A stretch of DNA of 64,000 bases from Pseudoduganella aquatica (lineage in GTDB: Bacteria > Pseudomonadota > Gammaproteobacteria > Burkholderiales > Burkholderiaceae_D): positions 186,001 to 250,000 of the forward strand of contig NZ_WWCU01000001.1 of the NCBI RefSeq assembly GCF_009857595.1, in the 5' to 3' direction. Under the pieces are notes generated by a model. The model saw only the letters and a list, made by a program, of their open reading frames with translations, searched no databases and was not told the origin of the DNA. Positions 49,672-58,330 of this stretch are shown in pieces (position 1 is the stretch's first letter; every line of letters begins with the position of its first letter). Made by a program: the position numbers and the translations under genes.

Positions 49672-50155
49672 ATTTACCGTCCGCCAGATGCCGTATGCGC
49701 GCCCGCCATTCACCCAGCGCCGACAGCGCGTCGTGAAATTCGCGCTCTATCAAATCCGCCTCGCTTGGTGTAATCTTGCCATCTAGTAAAGATTGTGAAA
49801 CGGCCTCCGCCACATCGCCCACCTGGCTCATCACCCTGCACACGGTTTGCGACAGGTCGTCCTTGGCCACTTGCTCCGGCACCGGCACCACGAAAGCGGC
49901 CATGCCATGCCGTGTCAGCAGGGCGTGCAGGGGCAGCAGGGCGTCCTTCACGCCGGCTTTCTGGCACAGTTCTATGATGGCCGACACCTCCTCGAAGGAG
50001 GGGTAATGCGATGCAATCGACGGGGACAATTTGTTACGCAGCACGTTCACGGAAATCCCCATGCTTTGCGACAAAGCGTCGATTCCACCCGGATAGCTGC
50101 GCGCCACGGTGTACAGCGCGTCGTGCTGGTTCATGTCTGAGTACTTGCGGGTCAT
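49670..50155 (-). CDS. phage regulatory CII-like (CP76 family) DNA-binding protein
   Basis: 161 residues. DALYTVARSYPGGIDALSQSMGISVNVLRNKLSPSIASHYPSFEEVSAIIELCQKAGVKDALLPLHALL follows the CII/CP76 family of phage lysogeny regulators: helix-turn-helix at ~25-50, then a helical body. No other phage gene is near, so it looks domesticated. It is divergent from the PspA-type operon and a perfect 24-bp palindrome lies 21-44 bases before its start. I infer it controls that operon. Confidence 0.8.
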   Translation of the reverse strand: MTRKYSDMNQHDALYTVARSYPGGIDALSQSMGISVNVLRNKLSPSIASHYPSFEEVSAIIELCQKAGVKDALLPLHALLTRHGMAAFVVPVPEQVAKDDLSQTVCRVMSQVGDVAEAVSQSLLDGKITPSEADLIEREFHDALSALGEWRARIRHLADGK

Positions 50156-50175
50156 GGTGAAGCGTGTCCTTTTTT

Positions 50176-50199
50176 ACCGATGCATTTAAATGCATCGGT
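50176..50199. promoter_or_regulatory. perfect 24-bp palindrome operator
   Basis: ACCGATGCATTT (50176-50187) is exactly self-complementary with 50188-50199. It is the strongest dyad in the window and sits midway between the CII-like gene and the three-gene PspA operon, 40 bases before the first gene of the operon. It is very likely the site of the CII-like protein or another dimeric regulator. Confidence 0.8.
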
Positions 50200-50238
50200 C
50201 ATTATGCTGTTATTCATTCAACTAGAGAGGTTGGGGAA

Positions 50239-51132
50239 ATGAAGAAGTCTCTCCGCACTGCAATAGCGCTGGCCTTGTCGATGGCCCTGGCCATGAACGG
50301 CGCCTATGCCGACACGCGCCCGGCCAAGAGTTCCGGCTCGTTCAAGAGCGGATTTTCGTCGCAAAAGAGCAGCACTGCAAGAAATAACACCGCCCCAAGT
50401 AACAAATCGGGCGGCGCGGACAGCGCGGCCAGCCGGGGCGGCAACACCTCGTTCGGCTCCTTCGGTTCGTCGCGCCGCGCGCCGGACAGCGCCGCCGGCA
50501 CGCGCAACCAGTCCGCCATGTCGCAGGACTTGTCGAAGCGCCAGGCCGAGGAAAACGCGCTGCGCGCCATGGACAGCCGCCGCGCCGCCCGCGAAGCCCA
50601 GCAGCGCACTTTGCCGCCGCTGGACCCGGTGGTGCCGCGCCAGCCGCAAGGGCCGCAATACGGCCAGCAGGCGCCGCAGTATGACAACCGTGGCTACGAC
50701 CAGCGCGGCTACGACAACCGGGGCTATGACCAGCGCGGTTACGACCGCAATGGCCGCCTGGCCACCGCCGGCGCCGCAGCGGCGGGCGCGGTGCTGGGCT
50801 CGATCCTGACCGCGCCGGCCCACGCCAACCGCGCCCCGGTCCAGGCACCCGCGCCGTCCAACGTGCCGGCAGATATCGGCGCCCTCGGCCCGGTGGACCC
50901 GGCCAGCGGGGACGGTTCGGCGGCGGGCACGGCTGCGGCTACCGCCACGGGCAACACCGCCGGCATGGACGCCGCCGAGGCAGCGCAAGCCCGGCAGGCA
51001 AAGAAGGAATCGGGCGGCCTGGGCTGGTTGGGCTGGGCGCTGCTGATCGGCCTGGGCTACGTCGGCTGGCGCCTGCTGCGCGGCAGGCTGATGAAGCCTA
51101 AAGCCGGCCGCAACTACACTTTGGGAGATTGA
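50239..51132 (+). CDS. exported repeat protein with C-terminal membrane anchor, PspA operon
   Basis: 297 residues from the ATG at 50239 (TTGGGGAAATG). A signal peptide ends AYA (~24). Residues ~25-110 are low-complexity Ser/Ala/Gly. Residues ~150-175 hold tandem YDNRG/YDQRG repeats (bases 50685-50747). A glycine/alanine patch (~180-195) and a membrane helix (GWLGWALLIGLGYVGWRLLRGRL, ~255-280) end the protein. I recognise no domain. It starts an operon with DUF2491 and PspA-like genes, so it may be the membrane partner of that PspA protein. Confidence 0.75.
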   Translation: MKKSLRTAIALALSMALAMNGAYADTRPAKSSGSFKSGFSSQKSSTARNNTAPSNKSGGADSAASRGGNTSFGSFGSSRRAPDSAAGTRNQSAMSQDLSKRQAEENALRAMDSRRAAREAQQRTLPPLDPVVPRQPQGPQYGQQAPQYDNRGYDQRGYDNRGYDQRGYDRNGRLATAGAAAAGAVLGSILTAPAHANRAPVQAPAPSNVPADIGALGPVDPASGDGSAAGTAAATATGNTAGMDAAEAAQARQAKKESGGLGWLGWALLIGLGYVGWRLLRGRLMKPKAGRNYTLGD

Positions 51133-51133
51133 G

Positions 51134-51916
51134 ATGGGCTGGAAAGATGCAATCGATTACGTTCGCGGCGCCGCCACCAGGCACGGCCTGGCCGAAGCGC
51201 CGGCCGACCAGCAGTTGCCGCTGGGCGCGCGCATCGGCAGCGTGGTGAACCTGCAGCAGTCGCCGCTGCTGCGCGCCAGCACCGCCGGTTCGCTGATACG
51301 CATGCCGAACGGCAGCGACACCCGCATCCTGGCCATCTCGCGCATCAAGCTGAACCTGTCCGGCAAGCTGTACCGCTACTACCTGGACAAGGGCGACGAC
51401 GCGGACGACGAGAAGTTCCTGCAAGTGTATGTAAACGAGCAGGGCCAGGTGGCCGAGATCCTGTACTGCACCCAGCTGGCCCGCGTGATCCCGGAAACGG
51501 TGGAGGACCAGGAAGCCTACACCGGCGAAGCGGGCTACGGCCTGGGCGACGCCAGCTACACCCTGTGGCGCGGGCAGCTGGGCGATTGTGGCCTGGACCC
51601 GCGCGACCTGGAACTGGCCTTCGGCAGCGAGGAAGGCCTGGTCTACCAGCGCGACGCCGGCAGCCCGGACGCGGAATTCGTGGCGCCGTTCAACGGCACC
51701 GAAACCCGCATCGACGACGCCGGCGGCATGGGCGGCTTGCAGCAGCAGATGTATTTGATGCCCTATGTCCGCGAGCTGAACGGCGCGGGCCGGGAGTTTT
51801 TGCTGATTACGACGGAAATACTCGCCAGCGTGAACGGCGATGCAGGGAAACGCGGTATCCATGTCGACTTTGTCATCGGCATACCGGTTGAGCAGGAACG
51901 TGTCGTCATCCAGTAA
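51134..51916 (+). CDS. DUF2491 protein (YjfK-like)
   Basis: 260 residues. PLGARIGSVVNLQQSPLLRASTAGSLIRMP, DDEKFLQVYVNEQGQVAEILYCTQL and GLQQQMYLMPYVRELNGAGREFLLITTEIL match the YjfK/DUF2491 family, which goes with a PspA-like YjfJ in enterobacteria. No signal peptide. One base separates its ATG from the previous stop, with GGGAG as ribosome site. The family's molecular role is unknown. Confidence 0.85.
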   Translation: MGWKDAIDYVRGAATRHGLAEAPADQQLPLGARIGSVVNLQQSPLLRASTAGSLIRMPNGSDTRILAISRIKLNLSGKLYRYYLDKGDDADDEKFLQVYVNEQGQVAEILYCTQLARVIPETVEDQEAYTGEAGYGLGDASYTLWRGQLGDCGLDPRDLELAFGSEEGLVYQRDAGSPDAEFVAPFNGTETRIDDAGGMGGLQQQMYLMPYVRELNGAGREFLLITTEILASVNGDAGKRGIHVDFVIGIPVEQERVVIQ

Positions 51917-51966
51917 GGACGGCGGCGCGCACACGGCAGTTCCATCTTAACGAAAGGAAGGACAAC

Positions 51967-52737
51967 ATGAGCAACTCGAATGGCTGGGGTTTAACCGCGC
52001 GTCTGATTACCAAACACTTCGGCGCCCTGGGCGACCGCGTCTCCGAAGCGATTGCCAATTTCGATCCCGAAACGGCAACCGAGGCCGACCGCGACCGCCT
52101 GGCCGACACCTTGCGCGCCACGGCCCAGAAGCTGGCCGCCGCCCGTTCCTCCTTTGAAAAGGAGCATGCGGACGTGGTCAAGCTGCAAGAGCTGATCGCC
52201 AACGACGAAAAAGCCGCCGAAACCCTGGGCGAACGCCTGGCCTCGGGCCGCATCTCGGAAGCGACCATCAACCTGTTCTGCGACGAGCTGGAGTCGAACA
52301 AGGCGCGCCTGCCGCTGGAAATCCAGGAGCAGGCCGACGCCGAGGAGTATATGAACGAGCTGCAGAAGATCGTCGACGCGCTGTCGCAGCAGCTGGCCGA
52401 CTTCGACGCCGCCGCCAAGAAGGCGTTGCAAGCGCTGGCGCAAGCCAACGCCCAGCGCGACCTGCAGCAGGTGCGCAGCGAGCGCCAGGAGCAGCTCAAC
52501 GGCCTGAAAGGCTTGCAGGGCAATTCCAGCGCCCTGAACGCGCTGACCCGCCGCGCCCAGGCCGTGAGCAATGAAGCGGCCGGCATGAAGATCGTGGCCG
52601 ACATCGGCCAGCGCCCGCACGACCAGGCCGCCGAGCTGGACGCGATCCGCAAGTCCGTCAGCAACCCGGGCGCCGCCGGCGGCGAGTCCGCGCTGGCCCG
52701 CCTGCAGCGCCTGTCCGGTAAAACCGCCACGGCATAA
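51967..52737 (+). CDS. PspA/IM30 family protein (YjfJ-like)
   Basis: 256 residues, nearly all helical coiled coil (ALGDRVSEAIANFDPETATEADRDRLADTLRATAQKLAAARSSFEKEHADVVKLQELI... ). The length and composition are those of the PspA/IM30 ESCRT-III-like family that coats membranes and protects the proton-motive force under stress. AAGGAAGGACAAC precedes the ATG. No pspF or pspBC lies nearby; the CII-like regulator seems to take their place. Confidence 0.88.
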   Translation: MSNSNGWGLTARLITKHFGALGDRVSEAIANFDPETATEADRDRLADTLRATAQKLAAARSSFEKEHADVVKLQELIANDEKAAETLGERLASGRISEATINLFCDELESNKARLPLEIQEQADAEEYMNELQKIVDALSQQLADFDAAAKKALQALAQANAQRDLQQVRSERQEQLNGLKGLQGNSSALNALTRRAQAVSNEAAGMKIVADIGQRPHDQAAELDAIRKSVSNPGAAGGESALARLQRLSGKTATA

Positions 52738-52753
52738 TCAGGCCATGCATGCC

Positions 52754-52784
52754 GCCGGTATTGTGACCGCGTTACAATACCGGC
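52754..52784 (+). terminator. hairpin after PspA-like gene
   Basis: GCCGGTATTGT and ACAATACCGGC are perfect 11-base arms with a 9-base loop, 16 bases after the stop. No strong T-run follows. The second arm also contains TACAAT, a possible -10 for the ybeD gene at 52809. Confidence 0.55.
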
Positions 52785-52808
52785 TGGCATTCATTTTCTG
52801 GAATTATC

Positions 52809-53087
52809 ATGGCAACAGCGATCCCACCGGGCGAGTCCCTCATCGAATACCCGAGCGATTTCCCCATCAAAGTGATGGGGCCGACCCATATCGACTTCGC
52901 GGCGACCATCGTGGAAGTCGTCATCAAGCACGACCCGACCTTCCACAAAGGCAAAATGGAAGAGCGGCCGTCGGCCAAGGGCAACTACACCGGCCTGACC
53001 GTCACCGTGCGCGCCACCAGCCGCCCGCAGCTGGACGCGCTGTACACCGAACTGTCGGCTCACCCGATGGTAAAAATCGTTATGTAA
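52809..53087 (+). CDS. ybeD: YbeD/DUF493 family protein
   Basis: 92 residues. ESLIEYPSDFPIKVMGPTHIDFAATIVEVVIKHDPTF and KGNYTGLTVTVRATSRPQLDALYTELSAHPMVKIVM fit the ACT-like YbeD fold. It is commonly next to lipB and lipA, as here. The role is unclear. Confidence 0.93.
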   Translation: MATAIPPGESLIEYPSDFPIKVMGPTHIDFAATIVEVVIKHDPTFHKGKMEERPSAKGNYTGLTVTVRATSRPQLDALYTELSAHPMVKIVM

Positions 53088-53117
53088 CCAGATGGCGCTG
53101 CCGCGCCGGAGCGCACC

Positions 53118-53741
53118 ATGAGCCTCACCCTCTACGTCGACAGCCAGTTCACCAGCCCTTATGCCCTGTCCGTGTTCGTCACGCTGAAGGAAAAAGGCCT
53201 GCCCTTCGAACTGAAAACCGTGGACCTGGACGCCGGGGCCAACCTGGTGCCGCCCTTCCGCGACCTGGCGCTGACCGCGCGCGTGCCGGCGCTGGTGCAC
53301 AACGGCTTCGTGCTCACCGAGTCCAGCGCCATCAGCGAATACCTGGACGAAGTGTTTCCTGCGCCCGAATACCACGCCGTGCTGCCGCGCAATGCGCAGC
53401 GCCGCGCGCTGGCGCGCCAGGTCCAGGCCTGGCTGCGCAGCGATCTGATGCCTATCCGTCAAGAACGCAGCACCATCACCGTGTTCTACGAGCCGGCCAC
53501 GCAGCCGCTGTCGCCCGCAGCGCGCGCGGCGGCGGACAAGCTGGTACGCGCCGCAAGCAAGCTGGTGGACGGCCCCAGCCTGTTCACCCGCTGGTGCGTG
53601 GCGGACACCGACCTGGCCGTCATGCTGATGCGCCTGATCAAAAGCGGCGACGAGGTGCCGCAGAAGCTGAAAGACTACGCCGAGGCCCAGTGGCAGCGCG
53701 CGCCGGTGCAGGAGTGGCTGGCGCTGGTGCCGAAAAAATAG
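53118..53741 (+). CDS. yfcF: glutathione S-transferase, YfcF-like
   Basis: 207 residues. The thioredoxin-fold half is LTLYVDSQFTSPYALSVFVTLKEKGLPFELKTVDLDAGANLVPPFRDLALTARVPALVHNGFVLTESSAISEYLDEVFP; the C-half is helical. This is the YfcF subfamily, with Ser in SPYALS as the likely active residue. Its genomic place between ybeD and lipB is unusual and suggests insertion into the lip cluster. Confidence 0.87.
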   Translation: MSLTLYVDSQFTSPYALSVFVTLKEKGLPFELKTVDLDAGANLVPPFRDLALTARVPALVHNGFVLTESSAISEYLDEVFPAPEYHAVLPRNAQRRALARQVQAWLRSDLMPIRQERSTITVFYEPATQPLSPAARAAADKLVRAASKLVDGPSLFTRWCVADTDLAVMLMRLIKSGDEVPQKLKDYAEAQWQRAPVQEWLALVPKK

Positions 53742-53771
53742 GCACGGCAAGAAAGTATTTCAGCACTGACT

Positions 53772-53777
53772 TATAAT
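53772..53777 (+). promoter_or_regulatory. -10 element of lipB, possibly leaderless
   Basis: TATAAT ends 6 bases before the lipB ATG at 53784, so transcription would start at or next to the A of the start codon. No Shine-Dalgarno sequence is seen. The -35 region is poor. Confidence 0.45.
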
Positions 53778-53783
53778 GGCGGC

Positions 53784-54467
53784 ATGTCTATCGCCCCGGC
53801 ACTGATACGCCACCTCGGACAAGCCGAGTACGAACCCACCTTCGCCGCCATGCGCGCCTTCACGGACGCGCGCACGCCCGAAACCCCAGACGAGCTGTGG
53901 ATCGTCGAGCACCCGCCCGTGTTCACGCTGGGCCTGGGGGCGGACCGCGGCCACCTGCTGGCCGGTGCTGCCGCCATCCCGGTGGTGCAGACCGACCGCG
54001 GCGGCGAGGTCACTTACCACGGCCCCGGCCAGGTGGTGATTTACCTGATGATGGACCTGCGCCGCAACAAGCCGGGCGGCAAGCTGTATGCGCGCCAGTT
54101 TGTGTACAAAATCGAGCAAGCCATCATCAATGTGCTGCAGGCGTATAATCTCGGCGGTGAACGCGTCGAGGGCGCGCCCGGCATTTATATTGCCGCCGGC
54201 CCGAAAAAGGGCGCCAAAATCGCCGCGCTCGGCCTGAAAGTGCGCGGCAACGGCTGCACCTACCATGGGGTGTCGCTGAATGTGGGTATGGACCTGGCCC
54301 CGTTCACCTGGATTAACCCTTGCGGCTATTCTGGACTGGAAACCATCGACATGCGCTCCATGGGAGTGGAAGCGCCGCTTGCCGACGTGCAGCTGGCGCT
54401 GGCCAACGAACTGGTGCGGCTGCTGGAAGCAGCTGTTCCCGCCGAAGAAACTACTGTATCAATTTAA
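53784..54467 (+). CDS. lipB: lipoyl(octanoyl) transferase
   Basis: 227 residues. [23 protein letters not shown] is the lipoyl-binding loop, [23 protein letters not shown] has the catalytic Lys, and [13 protein letters not shown] has the catalytic Cys. It moves octanoyl from ACP onto the E2/GcvH lysine. It is followed 5 bases later by lipA. Confidence 0.96.
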   Translation: MSIAPALIRHLGQAEYEPTFAAMRAFTDARTPETPDELWIVEHPPVFTLGLGADRGHLLAGAAAIPVVQTDRGGEVTYHGPGQVVIYLMMDLRRNKPGGKLYARQFVYKIEQAIINVLQAYNLGGERVEGAPGIYIAAGPKKGAKIAALGLKVRGNGCTYHGVSLNVGMDLAPFTWINPCGYSGLETIDMRSMGVEAPLADVQLALANELVRLLEAAVPAEETTVSI

Positions 54468-54471
54468 GCCT

Positions 54472-55467
54472 ATGACCACCGAGACCCCTTCCAGCACCGC
54501 CCCCGCCGCCCCAGCTTACAACGCAAGCGAAAAGCAAAAAGGCGCCAGCAAGACCTCGCGCATTCCGATCAAGATCACGCCCATCGAGCAGATCGAGCGC
54601 CTGAAAAAGCCGGAGTGGATCCGCGTCAAGGCCGCCTCCGCATCGACCCGCTTCTACGAGATCAAGGACATCCTGCGCGAGAACAAGCTGGTGACCGTGT
54701 GTGAAGAGGCGAGCTGCCCGAACATCGGCGAATGCTTCGGCAAGGGCACGGCCACCTTCATGATCATGGGTGACAAATGCACCCGCCGCTGCCCGTTCTG
54801 CGACGTCGGCCACGGCCGTCCGGATCCGCTGGACGTGGACGAGCCGCAAAACCTGGCCAACACCATCGCCAAGCTGCGCCTGAGCTATGTGGTCATCACC
54901 TCGGTGGACCGCGACGACCTGCGCGACGGCGGCGCCCAGCACTTTGTCGAGTGCATCACCAAGACCAAGGAACTGTCGCCCAAGACCCAGATCGAAGTGC
55001 TGGTGCCGGACTTCCGCGGCCGCCTGCAGAAGGCGCTGGACATCTTCGCCAACGGCCTGCCGGACGTGATGAACCACAACCTGGAAACCGTGCCGCGCCT
55101 GTACAAGGAAGCGCGTCCGGGTTCGGACTATATGCATTCGCTGAAGCTGCTCAAGGACTTCAAGGCCATGTATCCCGGCGTGAAGACCAAGTCCGGCATC
55201 ATGGTGGGCCTGGGCGAGACCGACGAGGAAATCCTGCAGGTGATGCGCGACATGCGCGAGCACGACATCGACATGCTGACCATCGGCCAGTACCTGGCGC
55301 CGTCCAACAGCCACCTGCCGGTGCGCCGCTACGTGCACCCGGACGTGTTCAAGATGTTCGAGGAAGAAGCGTACAAGATGGGCTTCAAGCACGCGGCCGT
55401 GGGCGCCATGGTGCGTTCCTCCTACCATGCGGACGAACAGGCGCATAACGTACTGGAAGCCGTGTAA
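54472..55467 (+). CDS. lipA: lipoyl synthase, radical SAM
   Basis: 331 residues from the ATG at 54472. Two clusters: [12 protein letters not shown] (auxiliary) and [10 protein letters not shown] (SAM), with the C-terminal RSSYHA. It inserts sulfur into octanoyl to make lipoate. Lipoylated proteins are the electron donors for Ohr, so this cluster supports the ohr genes functionally. It is 5 bases after lipB. Confidence 0.97.
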   Translation: MTTETPSSTAPAAPAYNASEKQKGASKTSRIPIKITPIEQIERLKKPEWIRVKAASASTRFYEIKDILRENKLVTVCEEASCPNIGECFGKGTATFMIMGDKCTRRCPFCDVGHGRPDPLDVDEPQNLANTIAKLRLSYVVITSVDRDDLRDGGAQHFVECITKTKELSPKTQIEVLVPDFRGRLQKALDIFANGLPDVMNHNLETVPRLYKEARPGSDYMHSLKLLKDFKAMYPGVKTKSGIMVGLGETDEEILQVMRDMREHDIDMLTIGQYLAPSNSHLPVRRYVHPDVFKMFEEEAYKMGFKHAAVGAMVRSSYHADEQAHNVLEAV

Positions 55468-55469
55468 GC

Positions 55470-56135
55470 ATGGCCGCGCTGCGCCTCGCGCCCTCGTGGG
55501 AGGCGCAGCTGCAAGACCAGTTCGGGCAGCCCTACTGGGCGGCCCTGAACGCTTTCGTCAAGGATGAATACGCGGCCGGGCCATGCTGCCCGGACGACGC
55601 CAGCATCTTCCGCGCCTTTGAGCTGACACCCTTCGACGACGTCAAGGTGGTGATACTCGGGCAGGATCCTTACCACACGCCCGGCGCGGCGCAGGGCTTC
55701 TGCTTCTCCATCCCGGAAGGCAACCGCCCGCAGCCGAGCCTGCAGAACATCTTCAAGGAGTTGGGAGAGGACCTGGGCGTGGCGCGCAGCCGCACCGACC
55801 TGTCGGACTGGGCGGAGCAAGGCGTGTTCCTGCTCAACAGCGTGCTGACGGTGCGCGCCCACGAAGCGGGTTCGCACGCGCGCAAGGGCTGGGAACAGTT
55901 CACCGACAGCGCCATCCGCCGCCTGTCGCAGGAGCGCGAGCACCTGGTGTTCATGCTGTGGGGCAGCTACGCGATCGCCAAGCAGGCCCTGATCGACGGC
56001 AGCAAGCACCACATCATCACCTCGCCCCACCCCTCGCCGCTGTCCGCCTACCGCGGCTTCTTCGGCAGCAAACCCTTCTCCCGCGCCAACAGCTACCTCG
56101 CAGCCCAGGGCCAAACGCCGATCAGCTGGGCTTGA
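55470..56135 (+). CDS. ung: uracil-DNA glycosylase
   Basis: 221 residues. VVILGQDPYHTPGAAQGFCFSIPEG has the catalytic Asp of GQDPYH, and ITSPHPSPLSAYRGFFG the His loop. It removes uracil from DNA. The ATG is 2 bases after the lipA stop, so it may be read with the lip genes. Confidence 0.96.
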   Translation: MAALRLAPSWEAQLQDQFGQPYWAALNAFVKDEYAAGPCCPDDASIFRAFELTPFDDVKVVILGQDPYHTPGAAQGFCFSIPEGNRPQPSLQNIFKELGEDLGVARSRTDLSDWAEQGVFLLNSVLTVRAHEAGSHARKGWEQFTDSAIRRLSQEREHLVFMLWGSYAIAKQALIDGSKHHIITSPHPSPLSAYRGFFGSKPFSRANSYLAAQGQTPISWA

Positions 56136-56147
56136 GTGGACGCTGTG

Positions 56148-56420
56148 TCACGGCCTCTTCTTTGCGGCATGTTTTACGCGGAGAATTTCGATACAGCCTT
56201 TGTGGATGCGGTAGATGACGAGATAGTTCGGGTGGACGACCATTTCGCGGGTGCCCGCTTTGCGGCCGATTCTGTACAGCGTCGGCTGAGTGGTTAGCTG
56301 ATCAGTTTTCTTCTCGATGAGTTCATCCAGCTTGAGCGCCGCTGCAGGGTTGTCTCTGGCGATGAAGTCCATAATGCGCTCGCGGTCCGCCAATGCCATT
56401 GGCCTCCAGAGCAGCCTCAA
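56148..56420 (-). CDS. ParE/RelE-family toxin
   Basis: 90 residues. RLLWRPMALADRERIMDFIARDNPAAALKLDELIEKKTDQLTTQPTLYRIGRKAGTREMVVHPNYLVIYRIHKGCIEILRVKHAAKKRP matches the ParE/RelE barrel with the usual REMVVHPNYLVIYRI strand. It inhibits gyrase or cleaves mRNA. Its start is 2 bases after the antitoxin stop. Confidence 0.87.
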   Translation of the reverse strand: MRLLWRPMALADRERIMDFIARDNPAAALKLDELIEKKTDQLTTQPTLYRIGRKAGTREMVVHPNYLVIYRIHKGCIEILRVKHAAKKRP

Positions 56421-56422
56421 GG

Positions 56423-56614
56423 CTAGTCGCCTTTGATGCGTTTTTTCAAAACTTCGCGCTTGGCTGCAAAATACCGCTTTACCTCGTCGTTAGGAATACT
56501 TGGACGAGGATCATGGATGGCATCGTCCACTTCGGCGGCCAGCCATTCGTCGTAGCTGGCGTCGGAGTCGGGCGGTACGGCAGGTGCAGCGCTATTTTTG
56601 CTTCCTGCAGTCAT
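56423..56614 (-). CDS. antitoxin of ParE-type module
   Basis: 63 residues, acidic N-half (PPDSDASYDEWLAAEVDDAIHDPRPSIPNDEV) and basic C-half (KRYFAAKREVLKKRIKGD). This is the RelB-like form of short ParE antitoxins. It precedes the toxin by 2 bases, the reverse order to the first module. The base composition is AT-richer than neighbours. Confidence 0.8.
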   Translation of the reverse strand: MTAGSKNSAAPAVPPDSDASYDEWLAAEVDDAIHDPRPSIPNDEVKRYFAAKREVLKKRIKGD

Positions 56615-56709
56615 CAGTTTCTCGTAGAGTCGGATTGGCGATTACTAGAGTATCGTTCCGGCCGGGATGATTGCAAACCACTTTTCGCAAACAATGGCCC
56701 CAAAAATAG

Positions 56710-57756
56710 CTAGGCCTTGGCGGCGGACAGGGCGCGGTACATCTCGATGGCGCTCAAGGTGGTTTGCTTGCCGTCCTCCGCTGCCGTGACCAGTTCCGTC
56801 ATGCGGTGGTTCACCGGGGCGTCCATGCCCACGGATGCGGCCAGCGCCGTGATGGCGCCGTTCAGGTAGTGCACCTCGGTCTTGCGGCCCGCCTGCAAGT
56901 CCTCCCACATGGAGGAGCGCGCCTCCGGATCTATTTTCAGCATGGACGCGGCCACGCGCGTGAACAGCGCGTCCGGCAGGCGCAGGATCAGCGAGAAGGC
57001 GCGCGGCCCCACGCTGACCACCTTGGCCGGCTGGATGCCCGCCCTGGCCAGCACGGCGCGGCCCTCGTCCACCATCAGCGCCAGCGAGCGCCGGTAGCCG
57101 CGCTGGCGCAGCTGCTGCACCAGCGGCACGCCGGACAGGGCGTTGACGGAATTGTTCAGGTTAATCAGCAGCTTGCCCCACTGGACGGCGTCGAAGTCCG
57201 CGCATTCGCCCAGCGGCAAATGAGCCGCCCGGAACGCCGCCCGCCAGGGCGCCAGCGCGGGCGACGCTTCCACCATCAGCTCGCCGGCCGTGCCCCGGTG
57301 CAGGCGGCCGTCCGGCATCTGCACCACGTTGAAGGGCACCATGCCGGCCAGCACGGTCCAGCCGGGCAGCAGGCGGCGCAGCGTGGCGGCGTTGCCGACG
57401 CCGTTTTGCAGGCTGAGCACCAGCGCCGACGGATGGGCGTGGGCGCGGATGGCCTCGGCGGCGGCGGCCGTATCGGCGCTCTTGACCGTCACCAGTATCA
57501 GCGCCGGTTGGGATAGCGCGGCCAGCATGGCCGGGTCGTCCGCATAGGGCACGCGGGCGCCGTCCAGCAGCAGTTCGCGGCCCTGCAGGTCGGTCAGGTG
57601 CAAGCCGTGTTCGGCGATGCGCTGGCGCATGCGCGCCCGGCCCAGCAAGGTCACGCCGGCGCCCGAGCCCAGCAGCGCGCCGCCCACGTAGGCGCCGATC
57701 GAACCGGCGCCGAAGACGGCGATGGCGCCGGGATGGAGGGGAGCTCGAGTATCCAT
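56710..57756 (-). CDS. panE: 2-dehydropantoate 2-reductase-like protein
   Basis: 348 residues from the ATG at 57756; a TTG 9 bases upstream is less likely. AVFGAGSIGAYVGGALLGSGAGVTLLGR is the NADPH loop, VTVKSADT the Lys region, and KLLINLNNSVNALSG the catalytic Asn region. It matches ApbA/PanE: ketopantoate to pantoate. Length is longer than E. coli PanE (303), and several paralogues exist in this order, so the exact substrate is not sure. Confidence 0.85.
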   Translation of the reverse strand: MDTRAPLHPGAIAVFGAGSIGAYVGGALLGSGAGVTLLGRARMRQRIAEHGLHLTDLQGRELLLDGARVPYADDPAMLAALSQPALILVTVKSADTAAAAEAIRAHAHPSALVLSLQNGVGNAATLRRLLPGWTVLAGMVPFNVVQMPDGRLHRGTAGELMVEASPALAPWRAAFRAAHLPLGECADFDAVQWGKLLINLNNSVNALSGVPLVQQLRQRGYRRSLALMVDEGRAVLARAGIQPAKVVSVGPRAFSLILRLPDALFTRVAASMLKIDPEARSSMWEDLQAGRKTEVHYLNGAITALAASVGMDAPVNHRMTELVTAAEDGKQTTLSAIEMYRALSAAKA

Positions 57757-57876
57757 GGATTGCAAAAAACTACTGTTGTGGGCCAGGCTTCAATATGGAC
57801 GCAATTGGCGGAGCCGACAGTAATAATAGCGACAATCCAGCCACCTTTCTCTATCATTCGGCTATGACAAGGCAAA

Positions 57877-58311
57877 ATGGAACAGGCAATGGACGCACCG
57901 AAATTTAACATTGAACAGCTCGACGCCTTCGGCGCGGGAAAACTGCCCGGCTACATGGGCATCCACTTCACCGCCGTCGCCCCGGGCGAGGCCAGCGCCG
58001 AACTGACGGTGGCGCAGCACCACCTGGCGCCGAACGGCTATCTGCACGCCGGCACGGTGGTCACGCTGGCCGACACCGCCTGCGGCTACGGCTGCATCGC
58101 CAGCCTGCCGGAAGGCGCCCTGAATTTCACCACGCTGGAACTGAAATCGAACCACCTCGGCACAGCGCGCGAGGGCGTCATCACCGTGACCGCCAAGGCC
58201 GCCCACATGGGCCGCACCACGCAGGTGTGGGACGCCACCGTGGTGCACAAAGACACGGGCAAGACCATCGCCCTGTTCCGCTGCACGCAAATGATCTTGT
58301 ACCCGAAGTAA
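57877..58311 (+). CDS. PaaI-type hotdog thioesterase
   Basis: 144 residues. LPGYMGIHFTAVAPGEASAELTVAQHHLAPNGYLHAGTVVTLADTACGYGCIASLPEG is the PaaI-like pattern with the LHAG loop and the catalytic Asp in ADTA. It hydrolyses acyl- or aryl-CoA esters. The ATG at 57877 has AAGG just upstream; the alternative at 57889 is possible. Confidence 0.87.
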   Translation: MEQAMDAPKFNIEQLDAFGAGKLPGYMGIHFTAVAPGEASAELTVAQHHLAPNGYLHAGTVVTLADTACGYGCIASLPEGALNFTTLELKSNHLGTAREGVITVTAKAAHMGRTTQVWDATVVHKDTGKTIALFRCTQMILYPK

Positions 58312-58330
58312 TCGCTCCAAGGACAAGCAC

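Noticed and set aside
49670..50155. CII-like gene as sign of a prophage
   Set aside because: No integrase, structural, lysis or other phage gene is nearby and the flanks are ordinary chromosomal genes, so I treat it as a domesticated single gene.
50685..50747. CRISPR-like tandem repeat
   Set aside because: The repeat is in phase with codons (YDNRG/YDQRG), has no spacers and lies inside a coding gene.
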